Shown piece after piece: positions 36,685-49,204 of a stretch of 64,000 bases of DNA (position 1 is its first letter; the number at the start of each line of letters is the position of its first letter). The translations under genes and the position numbers were made by a program. Origin of the DNA: Tubiluchus corallicola (lineage: Eukaryota > Priapulida > Priapulimorpha > Priapulimorphida > Tubiluchidae); contig JAQGDQ010001081.1 of assembly GCA_030141605.1 (NCBI GenBank), forward strand, positions 1 to 64,000, in the 5' to 3' direction. The notes under the pieces were generated by a model. The model was not told where the DNA came from, searched no databases, and saw only the letters and a list, made by a program, of their open reading frames with translations.

Positions 36685-38708
36685 CCGCAGCGACAGTATC
36701 ATGATAGATCTATAACCAGTTTTGTTTTTTCTTTAGTAACATTCTCAAGTTTAAGCTTTCGAGATTTACTCACAGTTTAAGTAATTTAATATGTTGATTT
36801 TGTAGTCCTTTTTCCATATTTACCATTATGTTTATATCTAAATGCAATCAGTATGCTTTTATGTGAAGGCACATTTTGAGGACTGATGCGGTGATCATTA
36901 AAATTAATTACAGTTTCTAAACTGGCAGTGAAACTATGCTTCTGATTCTGCTGCATTTTGCATTGTTTGGGTGTGTTTAATATGCTAACTAGTTTTGTTA
37001 TAATTATAGGACTAATGGAATGTTAAGCTAACAAGAGGTTGATTAAATCCTATTGTAGTGTGAACTGTGAGGTTAAACTTTTATATAACTGCATTCTTTG
37101 TTTATTAATTACTGTTGCAGCTTACTGATAGTATGTGATTTGTTTTGTATATGAGTATTATATATTATTGAAATACCTGTACAGGTTAATGATATCATAG
37201 ACTTCGCTAATTTATTTTTGTAATCGTTAATCTAGCAATCTCAGTTTGAGAAGACAAAATGTCTTGCAATGTTATTATGCAAATTATAGTTTGTTTTAGA
37301 TTTAATTGTTGTTGTGTTAAATTAGCCATCGTCTATGCACATATGTTTAGTGTTATGTCTTTGCCAAAAACTAATCCGTATTTTGCATTTCTGTATGTAC
37401 TTAAAAAACACTTGATGCTAGCATGATAATATATTTTTGTTATGGAGCTAATTATGATATTAACACCCGCTGTATAGTTTATAATTGTTTACAAATGTTG
37501 TGATCCACTAATCAGTGTGTTTGACTAATTACTTCCTGAATTAATTTTTTTACAACCGGCTATGGCCACAGTTAGGATTCTTTATCAAAATAATTTCCAT
37601 GCTTGAATGTACTTGTATACCAGTACATAAAATCCTCACTAATCAAGCGTCAGCCGGTGTGTTGTAAACTGTTAAATTATAACCTGAAAATTTAGTAAGA
37701 CTAATATACTTGCTATTCAAAAACAATTAATTTTTCTTTATTGCTTATTATTGTATATGTTTTACTAAATTACACTACACATTAAAATTCACATTATTTT
37801 CACTCAACACTGGCCTGATTTTTAACGACGTAATATCATCAGTACTGTGCTACGTACTCGGTATCCGTCAACTTTTTATAACACATCAGAACCCTTGGAA
37901 TGATGCAATAGTGGACTCATTGATTGATTGCGTTATACGGCTGCATGGATATCAACGTTTAAAGCTTTATTAAGGCTTCGCTCACTCATCGCATGCTAAT
38001 ATGTTCTTGTACAATGTAAGTGTATAAAATTATAAATGTAACTTCTTGAGTGATCGCCCGGACTGTCTGCAAAACTGTTGTATAACAAGTTACAATACCA
38101 TCGTCAACAGGAAAATTTTGACTCAGTTTAATTGGTCATTTAATTACTTAATTAACTCATGGCTGTGCCATTTAAAACTTTTACGTAATGTACTTACTTA
38201 ATTCAGACTTTATATTGATTAAATTTACACGTCTTTATTGTTGAGATTACCGACTTTATTATGCATTAAATGAATAAATATTACGTTTTCAGTTATGTAC
38301 AGATTTTTGACATTGAAGACATTAAATAATAATAAAATTAATATTAATTTCATGGAGATTAAATATTGCATAAGATAGTGTGTTTCATGAAAAGTTAGAT
38401 TGAAATGCTGAATTCGTTGCACATATATACGAGGTTAACGTAGCTAGAAATTAATACTAATTACGTTAAGTAAATTTAAATGAAGATGACTTGTAATACA
38501 AATGATATCCTTGTAAGCTGTTCAATTTTTAAAGCTTCGAAGCTAATCATAGTAATAAATTACTTCACTTTTTATATTTTAAATATATCTAGGACATAAA
38601 TTAAAGCACTTCATTTCAGTAACAATACTCAAGATATACATGCGCAGTTTGCTCTTCCACTATTCAGAGGAATGAGACAAAAGCAACAAGAGTATTAAAC
38701 TGCATCAT
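36685..38708. other. Gene 2 3' UTR and spacer between convergent genes
   Basis: No ORF of interest. AT-rich, with ATTAAA-type signals (for example near 36898 and 37780) but no clear AATAAA close to the stop, so I cannot place the poly-A site. It contains no repeat that I can define. Confidence 0.5.
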
Positions 38709-39578
38709 CTGTATGTAGTAAAAATAGCACAGGAAAAAATGACATAGATGGAAATTAGGTAAAAATGGCACACTTAGAGCACGTGTTTAGAGTTAGAGCA
38801 AAGTGGGTGATGACTATTTTAGTTATTTTTACCTCTGCGGTGGAAGTTATGCTTCAACACAGGTTGTATGCTTGGTTGTTTTTTGTCTGCTATGGCAGTA
38901 ATACCAAAATACGAATATTTACGCCAGTTCTGTTTTTGGAAAAAATTGACCGAAAAAATAATCGTGAAACACTTCGTGGAGGTCTCAGAGGGAGTGTTTA
39001 GTATTTTTTGTTATCCTCCTGGACAAACAACTACGAGTTAGTTCTAGTTCCATTTCGAGCAATTCTCGTTTGTAAAACCACGCAACGTTGTCCAGATGAC
39101 TTGGTGCGTATATATTTGCCAATCTCAAAAATTAATGGTTAAAAAGGTAGATAAACACTATGTGGAACATTCGTGAATTACTGAATGTACATATAAATCT
39201 ATTTAATGAACACATTTTTTGTGAGTCTATTGCTAGTTTACATACGTAATGCCAATACATGTACATTTTTGTATACTTGCTTGTTTATATTTGTGTTAAC
39301 TTTTTTAATCAAAAGAATCAGACGAATAAGTTTAGGATTGTTCGGCTTTGTCAGAGATCAGCTTCCTACTGAGCACATTCTAGCTTTATTACAGAAATCT
39401 ATTGCATCAAAATAACGTGCCATTTTTCCTACTTTTCCATTTGTGCCATTTTCCTGTGCTATTTCTACCTACTTTTACATTTATGCCACTTTTCCTATGC
39501 GATTTTCGTCTTGCCATTTTTTCCTTTGCCATTTTTACTGTGCAGTTTTTCCTGTGCCATTTTCCTGTACCACACACC
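38709..39578. mobile_element. Candidate non-autonomous DNA transposon with 7-bp target duplication
   Basis: Flanked by GCATCAT on both sides (38702-38708 and 39579-39585). The left end CTGTATGTAGTAAAAATAGC and the reverse complement of the right end, GGTGTGTGGTACAGGAAAAT, align as imperfect terminal inverted repeats through a shared AATxGCACAGGAAAAA block. The right end carries a degenerate array of TGCCATTTTTCCT units (39416-39575), and the left end has the same motif inverted (38723-38774). No transposase is seen in the 870 bp. The ORFs inside have no recognisable domain. Confidence 0.55.
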
Positions 39579-39926
39579 GCATCATACGTATAAAGTTTTG
39601 TGTAGCATGTTCATGCATGCACATCAATGTTTCACCAGCATTTCCTTGTGTGATCTTAAATTATTAACTCACTGGATGACTTAGTTTCTTGAGTTGCCGA
39701 CAAATCCACTTTTCCTTTAACAATGTGCCATTCTAAAAAAACGTTTATAATAAAAAGTGTCTACACTCAAACAAACATTCAGTCAAAAGTATTAAATAAT
39801 ATCCTGCAAACTTGGTGGAATGTTAAAATCACATCAGTAAATTTTCAAGGCGGGTCGTCCAAGCATAAATAATTAAACACTTAATAAGTAACATAACAAA
39901 CCAAATTGTTTCGGGCATTTTTTAGT

Positions 39927-41492
39927 TTAAACAAGGGATTCTCTGGCTTCCTGTAAGGATCGCCACCAGTCACTATGTGAAAGAGAAACTGAACTGGAGA
40001 AAGTGCTTTCCTCCAGTCTTGCAGTTTCTCTTTCTATTTGCTCTCTCAGACACTGCAATGTCATTAATAGTCTCTGTTTGCGATATAACATCAGCTGACA
40101 CCGAAACTGAATTATTTCCTCCTTCCACAAATGATGCTTGTCTAGTGGCTGACTGCTTACACGACACAATCTTTGCATATCTCTCGATCTTTTTCTGTAA
40201 CGTGCTTGTTCCACTGGTAGGCTTGGTTGACTTCCTGCAATTCCATGCCTCAACTGCATTTCTATAAGATGTTGAACATCGGTCAAGCTCCGAACTCTCT
40301 CTTCTTTATCTATTTTCATCCTCATGTGTCTGTGCATGCTGGTATTGCTCGATAAAGAACCATTGCTCCGATAAACCGAAGCCGAAGAACTAAAATTTGA
40401 AGTAAAGTCATTTAAAATATTAGGAGATGGGCGAGACGTATGTTTCTGATCTTCCATTAACAGTGTGCTGGACTGAGCATAAGAGTCATGATAAGCATCC
40501 ATATCACCTTCGTGAATAATTTCATCCGTAAAACTGGCATCTTTGCTATTGAATTCCTCATTATCAGCTAAATAAGAATCGATGACATCTTCAATTGACT
40601 CGGTAACACTTCTCGTAATACTGACTGCATTGCGTGCATCTCTAATACCAGATTCGTTATTGCAAGACATTTGTGGTTCTACCATTTTGAGAGTGTGGTC
40701 ATCTTGGGGCGTACTTGGTTCAGAATTTGATAGCTGTGTTCCTGTATTACTTTCGAAGCCGGAATCGTTCAGTTCAGTTTCTTGCAGTAAAGATTTATTG
40801 TGCTTAGCAGGTGAACCTTTATCTGGTGAATTAGACATTTTATATGTGATATTTACCTTTGTCCGCTTAAAGTCGTACGGACCCTCTTCGCTGTCAAAAT
40901 CAAGTGATGTAACTGAACTGCTGTCACCTAAATATGCTTCTTCCTCATCTTCTCCTCCTGACTCTGACGAAATGTCAGACATTTCATCATCATATAGATC
41001 TGCTATATCTGGTGGTGCAGGCCATTCAATTCGTGCTTCTCCTTTAAGTACTGATCCACCTGAATTTTGCACTTTTTCAATTGATGCTTGAAATGATCGT
41101 TTCTGTGGTCCAACCCATGGATTTGTTTTGATCATGCTACGGCGTATGTTCTTTTCTTTCTGCGTTTCATTCGCTTCTTCTGAATCGGTTGTTGTTTCTT
41201 CTTTTGATCCGTATCCTGCATCTTGACTGCTTGTGTCAGAATGGCTTGCATCAATAGAGACATTGAAGAAGCAGCCGTTCCCTCCCCGCAGTACCATGCC
41301 TGTTAATCCACGATATGACTTCTCTTCATTTGTACCACTGCCATCAATGATTTGCAGAGCATCATTGCTTACTTCAACGTCATGCTTCTTGCTGTTATCC
41401 TTTGACTTGTTTTTAAACGGGTTTTCTTTTATTTTTGCACGTTTCTTGCTTCTGTCCAAAGTAGAAACGAGCCAACCCCGCAGTCGCCTCAT
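39927..41492 (-). CDS. Uncharacterised 521-residue acidic/Ser-rich protein, single coding exon
   Basis: Start chosen at the ATG of MRRLRGWLVSTLD in a good context (TTCACAATGAGG). The open frame upstream of it is only a splice-acceptor region (TTTTTGCAG at 41511). The N-terminus is very basic (SKKRAKIKENPFKNKSK). Then come a TGMVLRGGNGCFFNV block, a NPWVGPQKRSF block, a strongly acidic stretch (DLYDDEMSDISSES...GGEDEEEAY, ~165-195), a long Ser/Asp-rich low-complexity middle, and a C-terminal ~120 residues that look helical and basic (SLTDVQHLIEMQLRHGI ... FRCQLMLYRKQRLL), possibly coiled coil. No enzyme motif, signal peptide or membrane span. I do not recognise the family. It looks like an intracellular scaffold or adaptor, but that is inference. 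Convergent with gene 2; the stops are 3.2 kb apart. Confidence 0.8.
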   Translation of the reverse strand: MRRLRGWLVSTLDRSKKRAKIKENPFKNKSKDNSKKHDVEVSNDALQIIDGSGTNEEKSYRGLTGMVLRGGNGCFFNVSIDASHSDTSSQDAGYGSKEETTTDSEEANETQKEKNIRRSMIKTNPWVGPQKRSFQASIEKVQNSGGSVLKGEARIEWPAPPDIADLYDDEMSDISSESGGEDEEEAYLGDSSSVTSLDFDSEEGPYDFKRTKVNITYKMSNSPDKGSPAKHNKSLLQETELNDSGFESNTGTQLSNSEPSTPQDDHTLKMVEPQMSCNNESGIRDARNAVSITRSVTESIEDVIDSYLADNEEFNSKDASFTDEIIHEGDMDAYHDSYAQSSTLLMEDQKHTSRPSPNILNDFTSNFSSSASVYRSNGSLSSNTSMHRHMRMKIDKEERVRSLTDVQHLIEMQLRHGIAGSQPSLPVEQARYRKRSRDMQRLCRVSSQPLDKHHLWKEEIIQFRCQLMLYRKQRLLMTLQCLREQIERETARLEESTFSSSVSLSHSDWWRSLQEARESLV

Positions 41493-41504
41493 TGTGAAAC
41501 TATA

Positions 41505-41535
41505 CACCTGCAAAAAGCAAGATGCAACTTCTGTT
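41505..41535 (-). other. 3' splice site of a 5'-UTR intron of the - strand gene
   Basis: On the - strand a pyrimidine run ends in CTTTTTGCAG at 41511, 19 bases before the ATG at 41492. This implies at least one non-coding upstream exon to the right, which I could not place. Confidence 0.6.
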
Positions 41536-44500
41536 AAATTAAGCGTTTTTAAAGTACAATTCTCGCATGTTTAAACTTCCGCATTTGTTCAAAACGAAAA
41601 CGTAAAAATTTGTTTATTTCATTTCGTTTATAATCTTGTCCACATCCAATTTCGTCCAACTCGATTTTAGAATCCTCGCAAATCTTTCAATCAAATAAAC
41701 TGATTTATCGTGCCAGCCGCTTGTTAAAGCGCGGAACATCGGGGAATATTTTATCAGTAACTTCAGAGATATATTTGGTCTATTGGGAAACCAAACTTAA
41801 TGATAAACGGGCAATTAAGTTTCCCGGTCGCTTACACTGCCGTAAAGTTCTGAAGCAAACTGATGAGAAATTGATTGAATTATTGGAAGTGGGTCGTGTA
41901 GTGCAGGTCCGCAGAGTAATAAAGTAAAACAATAGGAATAGCACTGAACAAGATAGCCGTATTAACAGACAATCGAGTAGAATAGCCAGAAGTTAGAAAC
42001 ATTGATCAAAACGTTTTTAGCCAATAAAATGGATAAATATCACAGCGATCTTATAAAATTAAGGTGTGGCCATAGATGAGATGGCAGAAAGCACTAACGA
42101 GAAAGAAAAAAGGAGTCAAACAGAAAACACCTTGTAGGCTGTAGCGAGCCTACCATATGAATGGATGAATTCATATAAATCCATTAATAATTAAAAAGTA
42201 GGCCTAAGCAGATATACTGTAGTAAATAAAGTGCTAGCGACATAGAGGTTATAAAGGTTCGTTTTCTACAATATCATTTCTTATGACTTAATACTTTTAA
42301 TTTTATATCCATTGTAAATGGTCCAGCAGTAGTAACAACTACATGTACAGTACTAGCAATGTTGTAGTAAACGTTACTAAATGATTACGCATCAGTTTTT
42401 ATGATACATGAAAACTTTGTACTTTAACTGCCTCTTTTTAAGAAGAAAATCTAGCAAAGAATTAGTGTTAAGTAGTCTTGTTCACAATTATATTCAGTAA
42501 CAGGTAGTTAACTTGTTTTATTTTATTGCTTTATTTTTAAATACCCTGCTTTGTTTGTCAACGACTTTCTATTAGTTTAATGTTTCACTAAAGCCTGCGT
42601 ATTTGTGGTTTCTTCCAAGCAGCAGACTTGGTTATTTTTTCTGTGCGAAATATGATTTTTTGTCTGTCTTTTACTGGGCAATGTTATTTTTCAAATTGCA
42701 ACATTGGCAAAAATGATTTTTGCCAGAATTTTTCACGTCGTATAATGCGGGAGACACACAGTAGACTGGATTATAATGCACGTTTTACTGGCGTTCAGAA
42801 TGACATCATAGCTAGATCGAATACGTTGGACTGATGGGGCATTTTTCGTGCGCAACAAATAACAGTAATATTTCACACGAGCTTCACTCTATAGCCTGAA
42901 AACAAGCACATTTTTCTTAAACCTGTAAGAAAGCACTAAAAACTCTAAAATAAAGTGCTATTAAAAATAAATTCGTGGCATGTATTATTTGTCTGCGTTA
43001 ATATTTGATTACATTTTACTTAAATGTTACCACAAAGATACGCTCGGTGCGACGCCAAAGGAAGTAATTTCATTATTCAGTACTAAAAATTTACTGCAAT
43101 TATTTTACCCCAATCGATTTATTCTTTCCTTAATGATCAAGCTTTTCCCACAGCTGAGCCGCTTTTCAAGACTGAAAGCTGCAAACGTTTTTTAAGTATT
43201 CAGTATTTCAGTATTTAAGGCATTCTGAATTTCAGATGTTTACAATGACAATTTCTCATCAGAGGAAAAGAGGAAAATGTAATAAGCTGCATTTAATTAA
43301 ATTTGTAAATGTTTGTCAGTAAAATATTGGCAAGTAAGCTTATAGCTGTATTTGCCACTGTGCAGTTTTGGACGTCTGGTTGACCTAAAATGCCAAATCA
43401 TGTCGTTAAAGAAGCTGACAAGGTTTGGCTAACAAACGGAGTATATAATTGTCTAAAAACAGCGAAATAGTATAGTACGTCTGTCCTAGCTGCCTTGGTT
43501 TATGTAAAGGTATTGACAAATAAAGGAAAGGCAGCTAAAGGCAAGACCTTCTTTAAAGTAGTTATTACAGCCACTTTATTTAAAAAATCTCTTCTGCCCT
43601 GCGAAATTAACAGACAGCCATATAATCAGTCCAAATTATTTGAATGCGACTCATAACTGACTGTTTCTCTAACAAAAAACAACAATAAACCGAGAATAAT
43701 AAGAAAGTTCTTTTGTCACAAGAAAACGGGTGATAACCAATTACGTCGTTGCGTGCAACTGGCAAAAAGTATACCGCATCATATGCGTTATGTTGGATAA
43801 CCTGACTGTAAGCTATGTAGCTTGAAGCTTTTGTCACAAATCAATAAACGTTTAGGCAAATAGCGTTCTTACGACATCAAAAAGCCTTTATTGATTATGA
43901 CAGTAATTGTTTCAAAATTCTTCTAAGTTGGTCCCTGTTGTCGCTAATAGCTTCGCAAGGGTATGTCTAGTTTAAGACTCTAGAGCTAATACTTTCGAGG
44001 ATCTATTATATTTAGTTAACAGAGCAAACTAAACAAAACAAATGTGCCACGCATTTATCAGTTCTCAATTCAAGCAGATTATTCAGTTTTTTATGTGCTG
44101 AAATAAACTTTAGATAAATAAGAAATAAATATTAAGCTTTTCATGCTTACAATAACTTTAACAGATAAGGTAAAGTTTGTGACAGCTGCACCTAAAAGTC
44201 TAAAACTGTGCTTATAGTTATGTACTACAAGTTATGAACGGAAGAAAACAACCGTATTACGACGATCACCACACTAAGGCAAACAGCAATAGTCGACAAA
44301 AAGTTCTCGTGGCTGTGGTTTGCGCCCCAGTCGCAAATCATTCGTGCGAAGTTCTAAATAATTTTTTTGCGAATTTGGATTTTTTTCTCGGGCGAAAATC
44401 GCGAGAATGTCGCACGGCCAGATACTTATACGACAAAGCGAGTGTTGCTGATATTCGAGCGGGCATATTGCGATCATTTCACGACCATGTCACAGAATTT

Positions 44501-47500
44501 CCGTGTAAGCAAGTGCGAGTCAAGCGAGGTTCTCCAAAATACCTCCAAAATGTTTAAAAATTAGCCGCAAATTCAGAAAAGCGTTCCAAAGGGTGTCATT
44601 TTTTCAAACAATTAATGCTTTTTTCTTCGGCCGCTTTAAATTGGTAGCGAATAAAATGACAAGTATGGCATAGGTAGTATGTACAATGGAAGAATTGAAC
44701 CGCAGGCCCAGCGTGATCCTTACACATGAGGCTGTAATTATGTATAACATACGCATCGCATCAGTAAATTTGCTGCTTCGTTTCGTCACTTTGAGATTGT
44801 CCTACAGTATTTCCATGCAGTAGGTCCGTCAAAAATATCAAAACACTCAGACTGCTTTTCAAAAGGCCTGAAGCCACAAAAATCCTTGACGGTTGTATTT
44901 GACATAGCTCAATTAACTGCAGTCGCAGCTTGAAGAGCCCACAATAATCTTTAACATACCGAGACACACTGTCGAATCAATTGCTTGCACACAGTGAATA
45001 ATGCCGTCAGGATAAATTGTCCAGGGTAGTCTAGTGTCTAGAGACAGTAAACTCTTTAAATGAATTTTACAAAGGGGTTTAACATTTAGGCTATTTTACC
45101 ATTTTCGCGTCAAATAATAAGGTATAAACTTTTACATTCATTTGATTTCCACTTGTAACAGCGCAGACCACAAAACTTTTTAAAACTTGATTAAATGCTG
45201 TGTACTTAAATAGATTTTTGCTTTTGATAAGCGCTTATAAGCAGGTAATTTAGCCTCTGAGCGTCTCCCTCACATCATTGGTTTGACGATTTTTTATGTA
45301 AGCAAATTTTTTTAACTGTTGTTTTTGTGCGATGTTAAACAAATTAAATTAAATTAAAAAAATGCACGGACAGTAATGGGAAATCTAGTTAAAGTATGTC
45401 CGTGTAAAATAAATCACCTGCTGATATAAAAACGAGAAAATCATATGGGTAACCGAGCAGCATATGCAGCTATGTATACACTTAATGAGATTTGAAGGAA
45501 TGGTGAACTGGTAGTATTGTTCAGAAGAACTCGGATTCGAGCCTTTTAAATTGTTTTATACTGCATTTATTTTGGTGTGCACTTGCGTGCGCATAAATCG
45601 AAAAAAACAACATTTTGTTTTTTGCAAAGCAATGATAAAAGCTTCTAATATACAGTAGCAACAACTACATTAGATACTGTTACTGTGCATTTACCGCTTA
45701 CTAAACTAACTGATGTAGGAGCTATTGTGCTCTTAACATAATAATGCTCTTCTAATCACCAATAACTGTCATTATTTCAATAGTCAGTATTGATTAATGA
45801 TGACGTGTGCTTAGGCAATCTGCTTCAGGCTTGGACAAAGTAACGCAGTCGCAGTAAGACGTGTCTTATGTCAATTTAACCTAAGACATCTAATAATATC
45901 TTATTCATGTAACTTTGTGTACAAAAACTTTTAATCCAAGGGATAAAAACTAAAAATTCTAAAAAGTACATAAGTACCATTCAGACAGAGTTTATTTACT
46001 GGTCTTAAATCAGTCACCCTGTTTAATTAGATGTCTTCGCGGGTTCTTTTGAAAGTAAGTGAAGAAAAAAGTGATAATGATAGAAGTCATTTAATCTAGT
46101 TCGGCTTAGTTAAATGCTTAGTCATATTAAATGTTACAGAAAACATACGGAGTAAAACACCAAAATAAACTTGAAAAACTTTTACTATAAAGCAAAAATG
46201 AAGCTCACAAGTGGCTAGCAAGAACTCAAATTGACTATGCTATTCGCTCAAAACAAAACAAAACAAACAGGCAGAATCTTAGCAGAACATTTTAGTTGTC
46301 AACATACAACAAATCATTATATACTTAATAAGATTATGACTATTAGATTATTAGTACGCTACAAAACATTATATACAAATTCGCCTCAACAACTGCGGCT
46401 GCTAACATCTTTGAGTGTGGCATAAACTTTATGCAATAAATATGCTTATAAATCATTCAGCAAGTATGTACTGTCCGTATACATTAAGAACACTGACGTG
46501 CACAAAGGTAGCTTGGAAAATCCAGTAACAGAAATTAATCCTAAGTATATTATGACACAGCGACGACAGCTGAACGGGCTGATTGAAACTCGTGCGTCAA
46601 AACCCTCAATTACAACTACACTTAGCACGACGTACGTCATCTCAAATCCTAAAACAAAATAGACATTGCTGAATCAGCTACTTAAGATAACTTTTTTGTG
46701 CTCATATTTTTATTTCTAGTTTTGTAAACAGAATGATAATGTTGTTTTTAGATTAGTAATTTATTAAATTCGTCTGCTTTTCAAAGGCTTTTCGCTGTGC
46801 ATTCCGAGACTGCATTGCTGATAAAAGAAAATGTAAGACGACAGACACGCTGCAATTGAATACAGGCTGGGTACTTTTTTGTCATCGTTTAGGCATCTTT
46901 GTCAAATTATAATTATAGTTTGTAGTTCGTTTGTGTCAAAACAGTCAATCACGACTCCAACAAAACAAGTTTATAAAACACTACACTGCCAAAAATGAAA
47001 TATAAAGCACTGTACAATGCTTAAACAACACTATCAGTTAAACCTTTTTGTAAAATTATAGCTGCCGGCAAGTCTAAATGTTAGTTACATAAATGTAAGT
47101 TATATTTTTGTCAGACTTACAACTTGATGTGTCTTTTGCATCTCAATACTTAATAATTTGGTAAAAACTTAATTTCTGATTTTGGTACCTACAATGCTAT
47201 TAGTTACAGATTTGCTTCATACTTTTCTAGAACTTCTCCTAAAAAGGCAAAATTGCTTGTTATATATGTGCATCACACGTTTCGCCTTGAATTTTGGATT
47301 TCAATAGGTACACATAACAATTGATAAAAATCAAACAAAACAGAAATTCAGAAAACACAAGTTTGTGGTATTCTGTGTAGCCATTTTCTTAATTTCTAAC
47401 ATGTATTCAAATTTACACCCCCAAGCAGTCAATGTTTCCTGGATTATGAAAAGAAACGCATTACTCCCCGCTGTATTAGTAACTACAAATTAATATTGGG

Positions 47501-47940
47501 CAAAAAGTCCTAGAAATATTTCCTATCAGAAGCAAAATAATTTTACCGAAGAGCCGTTCTTATTGCTTTTCTGTCTCGAGATTAGCTGAAAATATAAAAT
47601 TGCTGCAATCTCTGTGCAACGACAGTAATTGACTTCGGGGATGCTGGCTCATGTAGTCAGTGAAATATAATCGGCTTAGGAATGCATCAAAATTTGACCG
47701 ATTTGGAAAACTTGCTTTTCGAGTATATTTTATTGGACGCTGATGAAAAACCGAAAGTGTTGGGGCTGGTACTTTTACATGCTGGTACTAGCGTAGTAAT
47801 AGCTGTCTTGCTTACGCAGCACGAATTACGAGCACCACAGTTCGTAGAGTCACTTTTAACTGCCGGCCGCATTTCATAGAGTTACTCAGTGTGTCCACCA
47901 TCTTATTTTTCTCAAAGCGAATCCGATTTATTCACTGCCC

Positions 47941-47942
<2 letters not shown>
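41536..47942. other. Gene-poor spacer
   Basis: No exon chain or recognisable domain. The largest open frames (41721-41927 and 44234-44557 on +) show no family match and no splice-consistent neighbours. The area 44270-44560 is CG-richer than its surroundings. An imperfect tRNA-like A-box/B-box pair near 45500-45540 is too weak to call. The start of this stretch may hold the 5' UTR exon and promoter of the - strand gene. Confidence 0.5.
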
Positions 47943-48311
<369 letters not shown>

Positions 48312-48493
48312 CAACTCCTCTGCCCTTCCCCTCCACCCTGTCTCTCTCGCTTGCTCTGTGATTACTGCCACGCTTAGTGTGATGAATGAGTGATTTTTTT
48401 TCAAATGAATATCACAGAAAGACTCGAAATGAGAGCCTTGGGAAATCGCAGCCATCTTCCACGTTGAAAAATTACTCTAAAATTGCAGGACGC

Positions 48494-49204
48494 TGTGTTA
48501 CAAGTAATAATGTAATAAATACCCGATATTGTAATACTAAAAAACTGTAAACGCATTTGTAAAAAAATAAAACCTAATGTAATAAATAAATGATAATGTA
48601 ACAAAAATAACCGATACTGTAATATAATAAAAAAGCTAACGCATAAAGTTATAACCTGATGAGCACTATAGCTGAACTGGAAACGATTGTTTACTAGTTA
48701 TATAAATGTAAAGTGCAATAGTCGAACACCGAGTTAAAGGTTCGTATGTAACTATTGGATTTATATCACAATTCCATGAAAATATTATCGTAGGCCTATG
48801 CATGGAGTGGATAAAATATATGAGAAGCGTTAAATTTAACTTGACATATTGAGGTAACACCATCCTCCATCCAAACAGAGTAAGAAAATGCACCATTCTC
48901 ATGTATTGCTACAGCACCACACCTCTGGACTAAGCTACGTTAATTCAGCTAGCTAGTAAATTAGGTTATCACATTATCGGTTAGAATTTTTGTTATTACA
49001 CTACGCATTCTGTGGTGTTGCAATATGCGTTAAACTTCGGACTGCTACATTACGTGTTTTGATGGCCTTACATTAAGCGTTAAATTTTTGTTACATTATC
49101 GGTTAGTTATTATATTACATAGTACTAGACTTTCTTTTACATAATACGATAATTTTTTCTGTATTGCGACATCGGCCGTTCATTACATTGTCAGTTGTAA
49201 CACG
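48494..49204. mobile_element. Candidate terminal-inverted-repeat element, ~711 bp
   Basis: The left end TGTGTTACAAGTAATAATGT and the reverse complement of the right end CGTGTTACAACTGACAATGT match over about 44 bp, continuing through CCGATATTGTAATAC versus CCGATGTCGCAATAC. Subterminal copies of a CGATAATGTAAC-like motif occur several times on the left and inverted on the right (near 48990, 49097). No transposase and no convincing target-site duplication. It is probably a MITE or foldback-type non-autonomous element. Confidence 0.6.

Noticed and set aside
39927-41513. Upstream start of the - strand gene at 41513
   Set aside because: The codon there is TTG and lies in the pyrimidine-rich splice acceptor; the ATG at 41492 is the first credible start.
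44234-44557. 107-codon + strand ORF in a CG-richer patch
   Set aside because: No recognisable motif, overlapping open frames on both strands, no splice-compatible neighbours; not enough to call a gene.
47682-47879. 65-codon ORF that reads like a plausible protein (LENLLFEYILLDADEKPKV)
   Set aside because: No splice context, no family and an opposite-strand frame of equal length; kept as non-coding.
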